In this document: positions 63,093 to 64,000 of the stretch, one piece after another
Layout: each line of letters starts with the position of its first letter
Position numbering within the stretch: the first letter of the stretch is position 1
Origin: Folioceros fuciformis
Taxonomy: Eukaryota > Anthocerotophyta > Anthocerotopsida > Anthocerotales
Reading direction: 5' to 3'
Assembly (NCBI GenBank): GCA_049999805.1
Contig: JBNGIO010005977.1
Location: 42,077 to 106,076 of the forward strand
Length of the DNA: 64,000 nucleotides
Notes under the pieces: model-generated
Told to the model about the DNA's origin: nothing
Seen by the model: the letters and a program-made list of their open reading frames with translations, nothing else
Databases searched by the model: none
Position numbers and translations under genes: made by a program

Positions 63093-63577
63093 CGCGTTAC
63101 ACAGAGGGCTAAGAAGACACAGAGGATTAAGAATATACAGGGGACTAAGAAGACACAGAGGACTAAGAAGAGACAGAGGATTAAGAAGACACGGGGGACT
63201 AAGAAGACACAGGGGACTAAGAAGAGACAGAGGATTAAGAATACACAGGGGACTAAGAAGACACAAGGGACTAAGAAGTGACAGAGGACTAAGAAGACAC
63301 AGGGGACTAAGAAGACACAGGGGACTAAGAAGACACAGAGGACTAAGAAGAGACAGAGGATTAAGAAGACACAGGGCACTAAGAAGACACAGAGGACTAA
63401 GAAGAGACAGAGGATTAAGAAGACACAGGGCACTATGTAGACACAGAGGACTAAGAAGAGACAGAGGATTAAGAAGGCACAGGGGACTAAGAAGACACAA
63501 AGGACTAAGAAGAGACAGAGGATTAAGAAGACACAGGGGACTAAGAAGACACAGAGGCATAAGAAGACACGGATGTA
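63093..63577. repeat. 18-bp minisatellite, about 27 copies
   Basis: Units of the form ga(c/t)taagaag(a)(c/g)acag(a/g)g follow each other without a break for about 480 bp. Variants recur roughly every third unit, giving a 54-bp higher-order period. Because 18 is a multiple of 3, long frames stay open on both strands. These are translations of the repeat. Confidence 0.95.
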
Positions 63578-64000
63578 TTGACAATGGGGTACATCTTTCA
63601 AACATGCTGCTCGGGACAAAATTCAGTGCCGGTCCCAGGTGACAATAGCACGAAAAATTACAAAAGACTAGTTTGTGGACGCAGGTGGGCAAGATGCGTT
63701 CTCATTGGATCCGGTATCGTTTCAGTCCATAACTACTCACAACCTAGTGGTAAAGGGAGACCCTCCAAGGAGAAGCCTGCGGTTGGAGAATTCCGCCGCT
63801 CTAGAAATCAGCGACAATCATCAGCGACAACAAAAATGGAACGGCGCAATGCAACTCAAGGTGTGCCCTTAGGGGGGTCAAACAATCACACAATCCTCCC
63901 TGAACCGACAGAGAACCCGCACCACATACACGCCCATCATCGGCGGCTAGCTCTCTTCCATGGCTCTACAGTAGCAGAACGACAATCTCCTCTCCCGGTC
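63578..64000. other. Window end, no gene assigned
   Basis: A 65-codon frame at 63675-63872 has no recognisable domain. A further gene may begin beyond the window edge. Confidence 0.35.

Noticed and set aside
62999-63692. Two minus-strand frames of over 200 codons (hydrophobic and Leu/Pro-rich repeats)
   Set aside because: They are translations of the 18-bp minisatellite, which keeps frames open by period alone.

Overview
Host and general character. This is nuclear DNA of a plant, a streptophyte with a compact gene space. The host genes carry GT-AG introns mostly of 60-350 bp and encode plant-type proteins: a UDP-sugar/triose-phosphate-type translocator, an ABCG24/28-type transporter, plant tRNA ligase RNL, plastid-type beta-amylase, pectin methylesterase, BUB3 and an ISWI remodeler. 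GC is moderate. A bryophyte, lycophyte or streptophyte alga fits, but the species cannot be named from the sequence. Three runs of exactly 100 N are scaffold gaps (560-659, 7977-8076, 35454-35553).

Layout. 1-1.4 kb: broken 3' end of a pectin methylesterase (PME) gene plus AT-rich flank, a direct duplicate of the PME tail at 56.3-57.5 kb. 1.8-14.3 kb: four host genes, p23 co-chaperone (+), nucleotide-sugar/triose-phosphate translocator (-), EMC6 (+) and an ABCG24/28 transporter (-). 15.3-24.4 kb: transposon block. A DUF7869-type element is split at 17.65 kb by a chromovirus-like LTR element that has lost most of pol. 24.8-36.9 kb: host genes BUB3 (-), ISWI/CHR11-type remodeler (+), beta-amylase (+) and an RBR E3 ligase (+, with a probable frameshift). 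37.2-54.4 kb: second transposon block, with PIF/Harbinger remnants, a 5'-truncated Ty3/gypsy gag-pol, an accessory ORF resembling plant transposon-associated proteins, and a Ty1/copia element nested inside that ORF. 55.2-57.4 kb: AT-rich PME gene. 58.6-62.1 kb: tRNA ligase. 63.1-63.6 kb: 18-bp minisatellite.

How it works together. The host genes are unrelated housekeeping functions: protein folding and ER membrane insertion (p23, EMC6), transport (translocator, ABCG), mitotic checkpoint, chromatin remodelling, starch breakdown, ubiquitylation, cell wall and tRNA splicing. No gene cluster with a shared pathway is visible. The most informative signals are in the transposons. Stop codons interrupting the retroelement frames are overwhelmingly TAG, often where Gln (CAG) is expected, which points to C-to-T decay at CHG sites. 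A pol-less chromovirus carries satellite DNA in place of pol. An accessory ORF lies downstream of the gypsy pol. Exon coordinates below were derived by hand from reading frame, splice consensus and family similarity; no alignment software was run.
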